Assembly (NCBI GenBank): GCA_947503265.1
Contig: CANNDC010000003.1
Coordinates: 124,001-188,000 of the forward strand
Direction of reading: 5' to 3'
Source of the DNA: an uncultured Alteromonadaceae bacterium
Lineage (GTDB): Bacteria > Pseudomonadota > Gammaproteobacteria > Enterobacterales > Alteromonadaceae
DNA: 64,000 bases
The notes beneath the pieces were generated by a model. The model worked only from the letters and a program-made list of their open reading frames with translations, was not told where the DNA came from and searched no databases. This document shows, piece by piece, positions 17,985 to 27,464 of this stretch. How positions within the stretch are numbered: the first letter of the stretch is position 1; each line of letters begins with the position of its first letter. Both the position numbers and the translations under genes were made by a program.

Positions 17985-18953
17985 TTAGGAAGACGATAAA
18001 GGTTTATGCAATCGTAAAAAACTTACCTGATAACCAAGAGGCAACTGACCGTTTTGGGCATGTCTATTTGCATACACGTGTTGTAATTCAGCCAGCGTAT
18101 TGCGACACAATCGAGTTTGATTTCTGGTACTAGGCACTACGTTTGCCCCAATTGACTTAATACTATTTAGCGCTGCTTTGGCATCACAGTGCCAAGTTGT
18201 ATAGCGATGGGTACTAGCCTTCGCGTTAAATCCACAGTGTTTAGAAGAATCGACAATAACCTGATGTGCTTGAAATTGATTGACATGTGGCACTCTATCA
18301 ATGGATTGCCAGCTGTCTTTGAGTTCACTCATCGATCCCTTGCACAACAACGCTAAAACAGCATTTCCACCAGGTTTTAACACGCGATAGATTTCCGCCA
18401 TGGCTAGATTGATGGGAACGCACCATTGCAGAGCCATTGAAGAAAATACAGTATCGATAGAGGCGCTTTTAACCGGTATAGATTCTGCGTCAGCCGTTAG
18501 CCAAGTGGTTTTTTTTACCTCGGCTAATTGTGCTGATTGACGTTGAGTATCAGATGCATATCGGCACATGCCTTCGGCTAAATCCAAGGCTAACAAATGC
18601 GAAGATTTTGCCACCAGCATTTGTGAAATTCGCCCAGTTCCACAGCCAATATCCAGTGTTATACCTAAAGGTTCGTCCCCAAGAAGCTGCAATGCATCAA
18701 AAGCGATATCCAGTTGCACTTGCGCAGCATCATTGTACTTGCCCGCAGCGCGTCCAAACTGTTTAGCAATACGCGCTTTGATCTGCTCTGTATGAATAGC
18801 AGGCTGGAGAATGTCTCGGTCCTCTATGTCATGGCCCGCTATGCTCTGGTCCGCAATACTCTGGCCTGCTATTTCTTGGCCTGCTATTTCTTGGCCTCCT
18901 GGGTGTAGGCTTCCTATATTCGTTTTTTGGGCACGCTTTGCTTGCGTCATCAT
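17985..18953 (-). CDS. bioC: Malonyl-ACP O-methyltransferase BioC with repeat-bearing N-terminal extension
   Basis: BioC methylates malonyl-ACP so that fatty acid enzymes can build the pimeloyl chain of biotin. The 322 residues include the SAM-binding motif LDIGCGTGRISQ near residue 102 and the post-motifs FSSMALQWC and VLKPGG. Family members are usually about 250-270 residues. Here some 50 extra residues precede the conserved RIAKQFGRAAGKYN. They contain six five-residue units of the type Q-E/S-I-A-G/D (residues 21-48). The ATG at 18953 overlaps the bioF stop, so the extension is likely translated, although no nearer start gives a better ribosome binding site. Confidence 0.92.
   Translation of the reverse strand: MMTQAKRAQKTNIGSLHPGGQEIAGQEIAGQSIADQSIAGHDIEDRDILQPAIHTEQIKARIAKQFGRAAGKYNDAAQVQLDIAFDALQLLGDEPLGITLDIGCGTGRISQMLVAKSSHLLALDLAEGMCRYASDTQRQSAQLAEVKKTTWLTADAESIPVKSASIDTVFSSMALQWCVPINLAMAEIYRVLKPGGNAVLALLCKGSMSELKDSWQSIDRVPHVNQFQAHQVIVDSSKHCGFNAKASTHRYTTWHCDAKAALNSIKSIGANVVPSTRNQTRLCRNTLAELQHVYANRHAQNGQLPLGYQVSFLRLHKPLSSS
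18810..18893. repeat. 15-bp tandem repeats inside bioC
   Basis: Six in-frame 15-bp units encode QEIAG-type pentapeptides in the N-terminal extension of BioC. The first two units are nearly identical and the last diverges. Because the unit is a multiple of three, gain or loss of copies would keep the frame. Confidence 0.85.
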
Positions 18954-20131
18954 TCCAAGACTCCTGCAACCGCCAAGTCCAGTGCATCCACCAAAGCTTC
19001 TATATCTTCAGGCTTGTGGCTTGCTGATAGCGTTATGCGCAGGCGATCTTGCCCTTTAGGCACTGTCGGATAACGAATTGCTGATATCCAAATGCCCAGT
19101 TGCTTGAGTTTTTCGCTCATGGCAAGACAAGTCTTGGGATCATTCACTAATAAAGGTTGAATCGCAGTGTCAGAGACAAGCAGTTCAACCGGATATTGAT
19201 TGCAACGACTGGATGAAAATAATTGTTTAAATAAAGTAATATTTTCTAGCAATTTTCCCTGTTGATGTCCATCCCTCAAAGATTGGAAGCTAGCTAAAGT
19301 GGCATGGGACATAGCGGGAGGTAGTGCTGTACTATAAATATAATGCTTGGCAAAATTAGTAAGGTAGTCGATTAAATCCGCAGAACCAGCAATAAAAGCA
19401 CCAGCAGTCCCAATGGCTTTGCCAAAAGTCCCCATTAAAATCGGTGCATCATGTTGAGACAAATTTAGAGCTTCAGCACTACCTAATCCATTTTTGCCTA
19501 ACACTCCCATTCCGTGCGCATCATCTACCATCAACCAACTTTCTGACTGCTTGGCCAAATCGCTAAATGTTGTCAAGGGAGCGGAATCTCCATCCATGCT
19601 GAACACGCCTTCGGTAGCAATCAAACAATCCCCTGTCACCTTGCTTAGCCTAGCGCTTAAACTGGCAACATCGTTATGCAGAAAGCGTGAAAAAGGCAGA
19701 CCTGATGACATGGCTGCATCAATAAAAGACGCATGCATGAGCTTGTCGGCAAGAATGTTGACTTTGTTCGTTTTTGAAAATGCCTGACATATCGCTTGAT
19801 TGGCAGCAAAGCCTGAGCTGAACAGCATGACTTTCTCACGTTCAAGATGTTCTGCTAAGTAATCTTGCAAGGCTTGATGTGCTCGGGTGTGCCCGGTCAC
19901 CAATGGAGAAGCACCGCTTCCCACACCATACTGACCGATTCCCTCGACCCAAGCCTGCATCACCGACATGTGTTGCCGCTGGCCTAAATAATCATTGCTG
20001 GAAAAATTAAGATAGTGTTGACCGTCAACTTCAACAAGTGCACCCGTGGAAGATTCCACCACGCGGGTTTGTCGAAAAAGGTTTTGTTGACGCCGCGAAT
20101 CTAACGCAGCGCTGACGAATTCAAAGGTCAT
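18950..20131 (-). CDS. bioF: 8-Amino-7-oxononanoate synthase BioF
   Basis: A PLP enzyme that condenses pimeloyl-ACP with alanine. The 393 residues match the family in full: FSSNDYLG near residue 44, GVGSGASPLVTGH, ATEGVFSMDGD, VDDAHGMGVLG and the PLP lysine in GTFGKAIGTAG. The stop overlaps the bioC start, and bioB ends 11 bases upstream, so the genes form one operon. Confidence 0.97.
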   Translation of the reverse strand: MTFEFVSAALDSRRQQNLFRQTRVVESSTGALVEVDGQHYLNFSSNDYLGQRQHMSVMQAWVEGIGQYGVGSGASPLVTGHTRAHQALQDYLAEHLEREKVMLFSSGFAANQAICQAFSKTNKVNILADKLMHASFIDAAMSSGLPFSRFLHNDVASLSARLSKVTGDCLIATEGVFSMDGDSAPLTTFSDLAKQSESWLMVDDAHGMGVLGKNGLGSAEALNLSQHDAPILMGTFGKAIGTAGAFIAGSADLIDYLTNFAKHYIYSTALPPAMSHATLASFQSLRDGHQQGKLLENITLFKQLFSSSRCNQYPVELLVSDTAIQPLLVNDPKTCLAMSEKLKQLGIWISAIRYPTVPKGQDRLRITLSASHKPEDIEALVDALDLAVAGVLE

Positions 20132-20142
20132 TGAAAAATAAG

Positions 20143-21249
20143 TTAGTTCGTTACCTCTTCTGCCTTGCGCTCGGCAGCATCGTAAAACAAGGCATTGCTG
20201 TCTACGGCTTGACCCGCTTCAATCTCTTCTAACAAAGCCGCTTCATGGGCTTCATCTGAATACTCGCGAGTTTGCTTAGGATTGAGGCCTAGCTTCTTAA
20301 ACAACACAACGTCTTCGTGGGTTTCTGGATTAGACGTGGTAAGCAGCTTACAACCATAGAAAATCGAGTTGGCGCCTGCCATAAAGCAAAGTGCCTGCAT
20401 TTGCTCATTCATCGCCTCACGTCCAGCTGATAGTCGAACAAAGGACTTAGGCATAATAATTCTGGCCACAGCGATGGTTCGGATAAATTCGAATGGGTCT
20501 AGGTCTTCAACCTCGTCTAGAGGCGTGCCTTTTACTTTAACCAACATGTTGATTGGCACACTTTCAGGATGGCGTTCCAAATTGGCTAACTGCATCAACA
20601 ATCCTGAACGGTCAGAGGCATCCTCGCCCATTCCAACAATGCCGCCAGAACATACATGCATGCCTGCATCGCGAACGTTTTGCAAAGTATCAAGACGGTC
20701 CTGATAGGTACGGGTAGTAATGATGTCGCCATAATACTCAGGCGACGTATCCAAGTTGTGATTGTAATAATCCAATCCCGCTTGTTTGAGTGCGATTGCT
20801 TGGTCACGCGTTAACATGCCCAGGGTCATACAGGTTTCAAGACCTAACTTTTTGACCTCTTTAACCATGTTGATAACCAGCGGCATATCTCTGTCTCTGG
20901 GATTTCGCCATGCGGCTCCCATACAAAAACGAGTAGAACCAGTTTGTTTGGCTTCTTTTGCTCGTTGAATGACTTTTTCAACTTCTAACAAACGTTCTTT
21001 TTCCAAACCTGTGTCATAACGCGCACTTTGCGGACAATATTTGCAATCTTCAGGGCAAGCACCGGTTTTAATAGACAACAAGGTGCTAACCTGAACGTAA
21101 TTGGGATCAAAATGCTTGCGATGCACTACCTGAGCTTCGAATAGCAAGTCGTTGAAGGGCTTGGCAAACAAGGCATTCACTTCTTCGATAGTCCAGTCAT
21201 GTCTGGTGTCGTTGCTGGAGATATCCTGTTGAGAAGCAGAATTATGCAT
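20143..21249 (-). CDS. bioB: Biotin synthase BioB
   Basis: A radical-SAM enzyme that inserts sulfur into dethiobiotin. The 368 residues contain the [4Fe-4S] motif CPEDCKYC near residue 67, [10 protein letters not shown], the [11 protein letters not shown] block and RLSAGREAM with the conserved arginine at the [2Fe-2S] site. It is the first gene of bioBFCD, transcribed away from bioA across a 98-bp gap that holds the candidate BirA operator. The C-terminus has a longer acidic tail than E. coli BioB (346 residues). Confidence 0.98.
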   Translation of the reverse strand: MHNSASQQDISSNDTRHDWTIEEVNALFAKPFNDLLFEAQVVHRKHFDPNYVQVSTLLSIKTGACPEDCKYCPQSARYDTGLEKERLLEVEKVIQRAKEAKQTGSTRFCMGAAWRNPRDRDMPLVINMVKEVKKLGLETCMTLGMLTRDQAIALKQAGLDYYNHNLDTSPEYYGDIITTRTYQDRLDTLQNVRDAGMHVCSGGIVGMGEDASDRSGLLMQLANLERHPESVPINMLVKVKGTPLDEVEDLDPFEFIRTIAVARIIMPKSFVRLSAGREAMNEQMQALCFMAGANSIFYGCKLLTTSNPETHEDVVLFKKLGLNPKQTREYSDEAHEAALLEEIEAGQAVDSNALFYDAAERKAEEVTN

Positions 21250-21301
21250 ATTTGATCCTTTACTAAATAATTTCGTGCGTTTAGTCTAAGCGCCAAATGT
21301 A

Positions 21302-21338
21302 ACTTGTCAACTCATTCCAACCTGGCACCTTTACAAGT
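21302..21338. promoter_or_regulatory. Candidate BirA (biotin repressor) operator
   Basis: ACTTGTCAACT, then 15 bases, then CCTTTACAAGT form an imperfect inverted repeat between bioB and bioA. The halves match the E. coli operator half TTGTAAACC at about seven of nine positions each, and also keep the outer AC/GT. The site ends 9 bases before the bioA start and is 53 bases from the bioB start, as expected for control of both transcripts. Confidence 0.65.
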
Positions 21339-21347
21339 GAGTGTTTT

Positions 21348-22631
21348 TTGAGCAATATTAATCTATCCAATCAAGAATTTGACCGTCAGCATATTTGGCA
21401 TCCTTATACCTCTGCTGTTAATCCTTTGCCGTGCTATGAAGTCATTGGAGCTCAAGGTGTAAAACTCACTCTAGCAGACCATCGACAAATAGTTGATGGA
21501 ATGTCATCTTGGTGGGCGGCAATACACGGCTACAACCATCCGGATTTAAATGCAGCGGCAAAAACGCAAATTGATGCATTCTCACACGTCATGTTTGGAG
21601 GCATTACCCATCAACCGGCTGTCGACCTATGCCGCTCTTTAATAGAAATGACTCCCGAAGGATTAGAACGTGTTTTTTTAGCCGATTCCGGTTCAGTTTC
21701 AGTTGAAGTTGCGATGAAAATGGCTTTGCAATATTGGGCTTGCCAAGGAGCTAGCGAAAAACACAAATTCATTTCGCCAAGAAACGGTTATCATGGTGAT
21801 ACGTTCGCAGCTATGTCGGTATGTGATCCGGTAAACGGGATGCATAGCCTTTTTAAAGATGTACTAGCCAACCAAATATTTGCTCCAGCCCCGCAAACTC
21901 GATTCGATCAAGTATGGAATGAAGACGATATTCTTCCCCTGCAAGAATTAATTGAAACCCACCACAATGAAATTGCTGCACTGATACTCGAACCCATAGT
22001 GCAAGGTGCGGGCGGTATGCGTATTTATCACCCGGAATACCTGCATCGTTGTCGTCAACTCTGTGATCAGCACAATATTTTGTTGATCTGTGACGAAATA
22101 GCCACTGGATTTGGCCGAACTGGTAAACTTTTCGCCTGTGAGCATGCGCAAATCGGTCCCGATATCTTGTGTTTGGGCAAAGCACTAACAGGGGGTTATG
22201 TAACCTTGGCAGCGACTTTGTGTACTGAAGATGTGGCGCTTGGCGTATGCGCTGGAGAACCCGGTGTGTTTATGCACGGACCAACCTACATGGGAAATCC
22301 CCTCGCCTGCTCCATTGCAAACGCTAGCTTAAAACTGATTCAACAAAACCATTGGCAAGACCAAGTGGCAGCCATTGAAATTCAATTGAAACAAGAATTA
22401 ACACCTTTAAAAGATCATCATGCAGTAGCCGACGTAAGAGTGTTAGGCGCGATTGGCGTGGTGGAATGCAAGAAAACAGTCGATGTTGCCAAAATTCAAC
22501 GACATTTTGTAGATCAAGGAGTATGGATCCGACCATTCGGCAAACTCATTTATATTATGCCACCTTACATCATTGGCTCTGAAGATTTGACCAAACTCAC
22601 CCAAGCCATCGCCACCGGCCTTTCTGTTTAG
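21348..22631 (+). CDS. bioA: Adenosylmethionine-8-amino-7-oxononanoate aminotransferase BioA
   Basis: A PLP enzyme that makes 7,8-diaminopelargonic acid using S-adenosylmethionine as amino donor. The 427 residues include HIWHPYTS at the start, DGMSSWWAAIHGYNHP, GYHGDTFAAMS, the catalytic lysine in CLGKALTGGY and GPTYMGNPLACS. The start appears to be TTG at 21348; no ATG or GTG lies in frame at a suitable place. It is divergent from bioBFCD and shares the operator region. Confidence 0.96.
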   Translation: MSNINLSNQEFDRQHIWHPYTSAVNPLPCYEVIGAQGVKLTLADHRQIVDGMSSWWAAIHGYNHPDLNAAAKTQIDAFSHVMFGGITHQPAVDLCRSLIEMTPEGLERVFLADSGSVSVEVAMKMALQYWACQGASEKHKFISPRNGYHGDTFAAMSVCDPVNGMHSLFKDVLANQIFAPAPQTRFDQVWNEDDILPLQELIETHHNEIAALILEPIVQGAGGMRIYHPEYLHRCRQLCDQHNILLICDEIATGFGRTGKLFACEHAQIGPDILCLGKALTGGYVTLAATLCTEDVALGVCAGEPGVFMHGPTYMGNPLACSIANASLKLIQQNHWQDQVAAIEIQLKQELTPLKDHHAVADVRVLGAIGVVECKKTVDVAKIQRHFVDQGVWIRPFGKLIYIMPPYIIGSEDLTKLTQAIATGLSV

Positions 22632-22911
22632 TATCAGTTTTCAGTAGTTTCGATTTGGAAATAGTGAGAATGGAGGGTATAAACTAATTCTTCTCCTTTC
22701 TACATTGATGTAAAACGAGAAGCATGGCAGCTGGATTTACATTGCTTTCCAGACTCGCTATGAATCCATCCTTGGACGCTCGACAAAATCATCCCTGATT
22801 TTCACGGTCTGAAACTCAATGTAAAACCATCTACCTCGGTGACGTAGGCAAATAGCGCTAATTTAATGCTCTCTTATCAAAAAAAGAATCGATGCTTGGC
22901 AAGGAAAGTGT

Positions 22912-23008
22912 GGTAAGTCTAAAGAATTTTAACTGTCCGAGCCATGGATGGCGAGATCAAGCCAGCAAGGACGCTTTTACGGCGGGTTAAAATCTTTTTA
23001 GACTTATC
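22912..23008. other. Module B hairpin, copy 1
   Basis: The arms GGTAAGTCTAAAG-AATTTTAAC and GTTAAAATCTTTTTAGACTTATC pair over about 22 bp with one bulge and two G-T pairs. The inner hairpin is GCCAT-GG-ATGGC (22941-22952). Compare copies 2 and 3 for compensatory changes. Confidence 0.8.
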
Positions 23009-23304
23009 ACGCTTTATACACTGAAGTAAAAACTTACCGTTTTTGACCGAATCCAAACAAGAATGGAGGGTATAGACTAGTTCCTTCGTTTCTACATAGA
23101 TGCAAAACGACAAGCATGGCAGCTGGATTTACATTGCTTTCCAGACTCGCTGTGAATCCATCCATGGACGCTCGACGAAATCATCCCTGATTTTCACGGT
23201 CTGAAACTCAAAGTAAAACCATCTACCTCAGTGACATTGGTAAATAGCGCTAATTTAATGCTCTCTTATCAAAAAAAAGAATCGATGCTTGGCAAGGAAA
23301 GTGT

Positions 23305-23400
23305 GGTAAGTCTAAGAAATTCCGACTGTACGAAGACATGGATGTCGTAGTCCAAGCGCACAGGGATGTTTAACAGCGTGTTGGAATTTTTAGACTTATC
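23305..23400. other. Module B hairpin, copy 2 (with compensatory changes)
   Basis: The same stem as copy 1, but the arm TTTTAAC has become TTCCGAC and its partner GTTAAAA has become GTTGGAA. Two T-A pairs became C-G pairs and one A-T became G-T, so pairing is kept. The inner hairpin is GACAT-GG-ATGTC (23335-23346), a C-G to A-T change on both sides relative to copy 1. Confidence 0.8.
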
Positions 23401-23695
23401 ACGCTTTATACACTGAAGTAAAAACTTACCGTTTTTGACCGAAACCAAACAAGAATGGAGGGTATAGACTAGTTCCTTCGTTTCTACATTGAAGCAAAAC
23501 GACAAGCATGGCAGCTGGATTTACGCTGCTTTCCAGACTCGCTGTGAATCCATCCTTGGACGCTCGACAAAATCATCCCTGATTTTCACGGTCTGAAACT
23601 CAATGTAAAACCATCTACCTCGGTGACGTTGGCAAATAGCGCTAATTTAAAGCTCACTTATCAAAAGAAGAATCGATGCTTGGCAAGGAAAGTGT

Positions 23696-23793
23696 GGTAA
23701 GTCTAAAAAATTTTAACTGTACGAAGACATGGATGTCGCAGTCCAAGCGCACAGGGATGTTTTACGGCGGGTTAAAATCTTTTTAGACTTATC
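23696..23793. other. Module B hairpin, copy 3
   Basis: The stem arms are as in copy 1 (TTTTAAC with GTTAAAA), while the inner hairpin GACAT-GG-ATGTC (23726-23737) is as in copy 2. Inner and outer stems thus vary independently, with pairing retained in each. Confidence 0.8.
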
Positions 23794-23918
23794 ACGCTTT
23801 ATACCCCGATGTTAAAACATGGTAATTAGAATCAAATTCAAACATATTGTTTAGAATTAAAAACCCAATGAGAATGGAGGAAAAAAACCAGTTCCTTAGT
23901 GAGGGACATACAGAGAAG

Positions 23919-24299
23919 TTAAACAGATGACATAATCCAAACTAGCACAGTTACCGAGATTGCCAGCAGCACTACCACGTTGATGCCAAAATAATCATGA
24001 CGTCTACGGGTTCGGAAACGCCTCAGTACGAGCACACATAAACTCATGAGGGTACAAACAAACAATAAGATGATGAGATAGTTACTAAGAGTGTAAGACC
24101 AGTCATCTCTGCCAGACACGCCCCAATATTCTTGAACGCCGCTAACTAATTCAGGTCTAGCGTAATGAAATAAAACGAGGCAGATAACAAAAATAATCCA
24201 TGCCACGACATTTAGCCCGATGACAATCTGATAGAATGTATCGTGGCTGCGAGGCAATTTACGACGATTTCCGCCTTCCCATTGCTGATGATCAGACAT
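23919..24299 (-). CDS. Small inner membrane protein of unknown function
   Basis: A 126-residue protein with three hydrophobic helices: about residues 27-48, 73-92 and 103-123. It has a basic region before the first (GGNRRKLPRSHDTFYQ) and after the second (RRFRTRRRH). The ATG at 24299 is preferred over the TTG at 24338, which would add 13 residues without a better ribosome binding site. I recall similar short proteins in marine gammaproteobacteria, but no function is known to me. It stands between the repeat array and asnS, on the opposite strand to asnS. Confidence 0.7.
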   Translation of the reverse strand: MSDHQQWEGGNRRKLPRSHDTFYQIVIGLNVVAWIIFVICLVLFHYARPELVSGVQEYWGVSGRDDWSYTLSNYLIILLFVCTLMSLCVLVLRRFRTRRRHDYFGINVVVLLAISVTVLVWIMSSV

Positions 24300-24520
24300 T
24301 ATCTTAGTTTCAGGCCTATTTTTACTTGAGTCTGTCAATTAGCTAAGTAAGATTACACACCTTATCTAGCCACCAAAGCTTGATTACGTAATTCGATTAA
24401 CGTGTTTTAATCAAAATCATACACATGGTTAGCTCTTACTGTAGTGTAAAATAGCGAAACCATCTAGAACTATTATTTTTAAAACGCTTCAATGTGCAGT
24501 TGAAGCAATGGAGAAATTAC

Positions 24521-25918
24521 ATGGCGCACGCCCCAGTGGTTGACGTTTTAGCGGGTAAATACCCAATCGGTACCGAACTCGTTTTAAAAGGATGGGTAAG
24601 AACTCGTCGAGATTCAAAAGCAGGATTATCATTTATCGCCCTGCATGATGGTGGTTGTTTCGACCCAGTTCAGGTTATTGCGCTAAATACGTTAGAAAAT
24701 TATGCCGATGTACAAAAACTGACTACTGGCTGTTCGATAGCGGTAAATGGCACAGTCAAAGAATCACAGGGTCAAGGCCAATCCGTAGAGATTGAAGCAA
24801 ACAGTATTGAGGTGTTGGGATGGGTAGAAAACCCAGACACATACCCAATGTCTGCAAAACGCCATAGCATTGAGTATTTACGTGAACATGCACACCTACG
24901 TCCACGCACCAACATCATTGGTGCAGTTACCCGTGTTCGCAACTGCTTGTCTCAGGCAATTCATCGCTTTTTCCATGAACAGGGTTATCTTTGGATTAGC
25001 ACCCCTATTTTAACCGGCAGTGACACAGAAGGTGCAGGTGAAATGTTCCGGGTGTCGACGTTAGATATGGTTAATACACCACTGACTGATAAAGGCGATG
25101 TTGATTACAGCAAAGACTTTTTCGGCAAAGAAACCTACTTAACGGTTTCAGGACAACTTAACGTTGAAACTTATTGTACTGCGTTATCTAAAGTCTACAC
25201 ATTTGGCCCTACTTTTAGAGCAGAAAATTCTAACACCAGCCGCCACCTAGCTGAATTTTGGATGATAGAGCCAGAAGTCGCTTTTGCAGATCTATCCGAT
25301 GTAGCTCAACTAGCCGAAGACATGTTGAAATATATTTTCAAAGCAGTGCTGGCTGAACGAGCGGATGACATGGCGTTTTTTGCCAAACACGTGAATAAAG
25401 AAGCTGTTTCAAGATTGGAAAAAGTGGTTGACCAAGAGTTTGTACGCATGGATTACACAGATGCCATTGAGATATTGAAAAACAGCGGCAAAAAGTTTGA
25501 ATTCCCTGTGGATTGGGGCGTGGATTTATCTTCAGAGCACGAACGTTATTTGGCTGAAGAGCATGTAGGTGCGCCTATCATCATGCAAAACTATCCCAAA
25601 GACATCAAAGCCTTCTATATGCGAATTAATGATGATGGTAAAACCGTTGCTGCAATGGACGTGTTAGCCCCTGGAATTGGTGAGATCATTGGCGGTTCAC
25701 AGCGTGAAGAACGTTTAGATGTGTTTGACAGAAGATTAGAAGAAATGGGCTTAGATAAAGAAGACTATAGTTGGTATAGAGACTTGCGTCGCTATGGCAC
25801 TGTCCCCCACTCTGGTTTCGGTCTAGGTTTTGAGCGTATAGTTGCGTACGTAACGGGCATGCAAAACGTTAGAGACGTCATTCCGTTCCCACGCACACCA
25901 GGAAGCGCTAACTACTAG
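24521..25918 (+). CDS. asnS: Asparaginyl-tRNA synthetase
   Basis: A class II aminoacyl-tRNA synthetase of 465 residues (E. coli AsnS has 466). It has an N-terminal OB-fold anticodon-binding domain ([12 protein letters not shown]), motif 2 around [21 protein letters not shown] and motif 3 in [15 protein letters not shown]. The ATG at 24521 has GGAG seven bases upstream. An in-frame GTG at 24494 would add nine residues not found in the family. A strong terminator follows, so it is probably monocistronic. Confidence 0.98.
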   Translation: MAHAPVVDVLAGKYPIGTELVLKGWVRTRRDSKAGLSFIALHDGGCFDPVQVIALNTLENYADVQKLTTGCSIAVNGTVKESQGQGQSVEIEANSIEVLGWVENPDTYPMSAKRHSIEYLREHAHLRPRTNIIGAVTRVRNCLSQAIHRFFHEQGYLWISTPILTGSDTEGAGEMFRVSTLDMVNTPLTDKGDVDYSKDFFGKETYLTVSGQLNVETYCTALSKVYTFGPTFRAENSNTSRHLAEFWMIEPEVAFADLSDVAQLAEDMLKYIFKAVLAERADDMAFFAKHVNKEAVSRLEKVVDQEFVRMDYTDAIEILKNSGKKFEFPVDWGVDLSSEHERYLAEEHVGAPIIMQNYPKDIKAFYMRINDDGKTVAAMDVLAPGIGEIIGGSQREERLDVFDRRLEEMGLDKEDYSWYRDLRRYGTVPHSGFGLGFERIVAYVTGMQNVRDVIPFPRTPGSANY

Positions 25919-25964
25919 TTGCTAGACTCAGTGGTTATTCTTAATCGCTAGTTTTAAATTAGTC

Positions 25965-25993
25965 AAAAAAGCTATCAATTTGATGGCTTTTTT
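25965..25993 (+). terminator. Rho-independent terminator after asnS
   Basis: AAAAAAGCTATCA (25965-25977) pairs with TGATGGCTTTTTT (25981-25993), a 13-bp stem with one G-T pair, a 3-base loop and a terminal T-run. Confidence 0.9.
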
Positions 25994-26057
25994 GATGCTC
26001 TAAATTCGTAAAGGTGCTACTTTAGATTCCATAATAATAAATGGAATTGCCGTCGGT

Positions 26058-27464
26058 ATGTCTTCCTCTCCTGAACAGCTTTCAGTTATTCAGCAAAAAA
26101 TGCTGGAAGAGCTAGAATCCAAATCACTTCTTGAGCAAGCGAGTGAAGCTGCCTTTGAGTACATTGATAGTGCCAAAGACAAACCAGCTTACCCCACGCC
26201 AGAAGAGATAGGTAATCTTGCCGAATTTGATCAACCCCTTCCAGAATTCCCGTCTTCTGGTGAACAAATCATTGAACAATTAAGCCGTGTAGGGAGCCCT
26301 GCTACGGTTAAATATTCTGGCCGATATTTTGGTTTCGTTACAGGTGGAGCGCTTCCGGTAAGCCTTGCTGCCAAATGGTTGGCAGATATTTGGGATCAAA
26401 ACGCAGCCTTGTATGTTATGTCACCCATAGCAGCGAAACTGGAAGAAATTTGCGAAAATTGGCTTAAACAATTGTTTTCACTACCGCAATCGACGGTAGC
26501 AGGACTAGTAGGCGGAACCTCCGTCGCAAGCCTTTGCGGGTTGGCTGCCGCGCGATATCGACAATTACAGAATTTAGGCTGGGATTTATCTGAAAATGGA
26601 TTAATGGGAGCACCCAAAATCCGCATTATTATGGGCACACAAATCCATGGTACTGTTGCAAAGATGCTGACTCTACTGGGATTTGGCAGGAATAGTATTG
26701 AATGGGTAGAGTCTGATCAGCAAGGTAGAATGCAGCTCGATAAAATCCCACCAATGGATAGTTCTTGCATCGTTATTCTTCAAGCAGGAAATGTATGCAG
26801 CGGCGCCTTTGATAATTTTGAGGTGATTTGCCCGCTGGCAAGTGAAGCAGGAGCATGGGTGCATGTGGATGGCGCTTTTGGCTTGTGGGCCGCGGCCTCG
26901 TCGCAATTTAACCATTTGACTAAAGGAGTGGAACTGGCGCAATCTTGGTCAGTAGACGGTCACAAAACCCTAAATACCCCATATGATTGCGGCATTATTT
27001 TATGCCGAGATCAACAAGCACTCACAGAAGCACTTCATCAACAAGGTTCTTACATTCAAAAAAGTGATGACCGAGACAGCATGAATTTCACGCCAGATAT
27101 GTCTAGGCGAGCCCGAGGAATTGAGCTTTGGGCTAGTATGAAATATCTAGGACGAACTGGCATCAGTCAATTGGTTGAACAGCTTCATTCTCACGCTATT
27201 TACTTTGCGGAACAATTGAAAGAAGCGAATTTTCATATTCTCAATGAGTTGGTCTTCAATCAAGTTATCGTCGCGTGCGATTCCGAACATCAAACAGAAC
27301 AGACATTGAAAGCACTGCAAACATCTCTTAAATGTTGGTGTGGCGGAGCCAAGTGGCAGGGAAAATCTATCATAAGACTGAGTATTTGTTCATGGGAGAC
27401 CACAAAACTAGATATTGATATTGCTGTAGCAGCTTTTATTGAAGCGAGAAAAACTTGTGGCTAG
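26058..27464 (+). CDS. PLP-dependent group II decarboxylase family protein
   Basis: A 468-residue cytoplasmic PLP enzyme of the group II decarboxylase family (the glutamate/tyrosine/DOPA decarboxylase fold). Seen are GGTSVASLCGLAAAR in the cofactor-binding region, HVDGAFG with the aspartate that binds the pyridine nitrogen, and the Schiff-base lysine in SVDGHKTLNTPYDCG. The substrate cannot be told: this branch also includes lyases and amino acid decarboxylases with varied substrates. Its stop overlaps the proposed pqiA start, so it is translated from the same message as pqiABC, an unusual pairing. Confidence 0.88.
   Translation: MSSSPEQLSVIQQKMLEELESKSLLEQASEAAFEYIDSAKDKPAYPTPEEIGNLAEFDQPLPEFPSSGEQIIEQLSRVGSPATVKYSGRYFGFVTGGALPVSLAAKWLADIWDQNAALYVMSPIAAKLEEICENWLKQLFSLPQSTVAGLVGGTSVASLCGLAAARYRQLQNLGWDLSENGLMGAPKIRIIMGTQIHGTVAKMLTLLGFGRNSIEWVESDQQGRMQLDKIPPMDSSCIVILQAGNVCSGAFDNFEVICPLASEAGAWVHVDGAFGLWAAASSQFNHLTKGVELAQSWSVDGHKTLNTPYDCGIILCRDQQALTEALHQQGSYIQKSDDRDSMNFTPDMSRRARGIELWASMKYLGRTGISQLVEQLHSHAIYFAEQLKEANFHILNELVFNQVIVACDSEHQTEQTLKALQTSLKCWCGGAKWQGKSIIRLSICSWETTKLDIDIAVAAFIEARKTCG

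Larger units (their letters stand above)
22667..23900. repeat. Three tandem copies of a ~392-bp structured unit plus a stub
   Basis: Units begin with AGAATGGAGGGTAT at 22667, 23060 and 23452 (393 and 392 bases apart). A diverged stub starts at 23871. The copies are highly similar over most of their length. Each holds two palindromic modules. Module A has CAGAC and GTCTG arms around AAAATCATCCCTGATTTT; in copy 1 it has outer arms TTTACATTG and CAATGTAAA. Module B is a 22-bp stem enclosing a CATGGATG hairpin. Short minus-strand ORFs in the units are not kept between copies, so the repeat does not look protein-coding. No transposase gene is present. Confidence 0.9.

Noticed and set aside
22919..23505. 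Minus-strand ORFs in the 392-bp repeats (64 and 78 residues sharing an N-terminal part)
   Set aside because: They coincide with repeat units, their C-terminal halves differ because the frame is not kept between copies, and no ribosome binding site is seen. The structure of the repeat explains the shared part.
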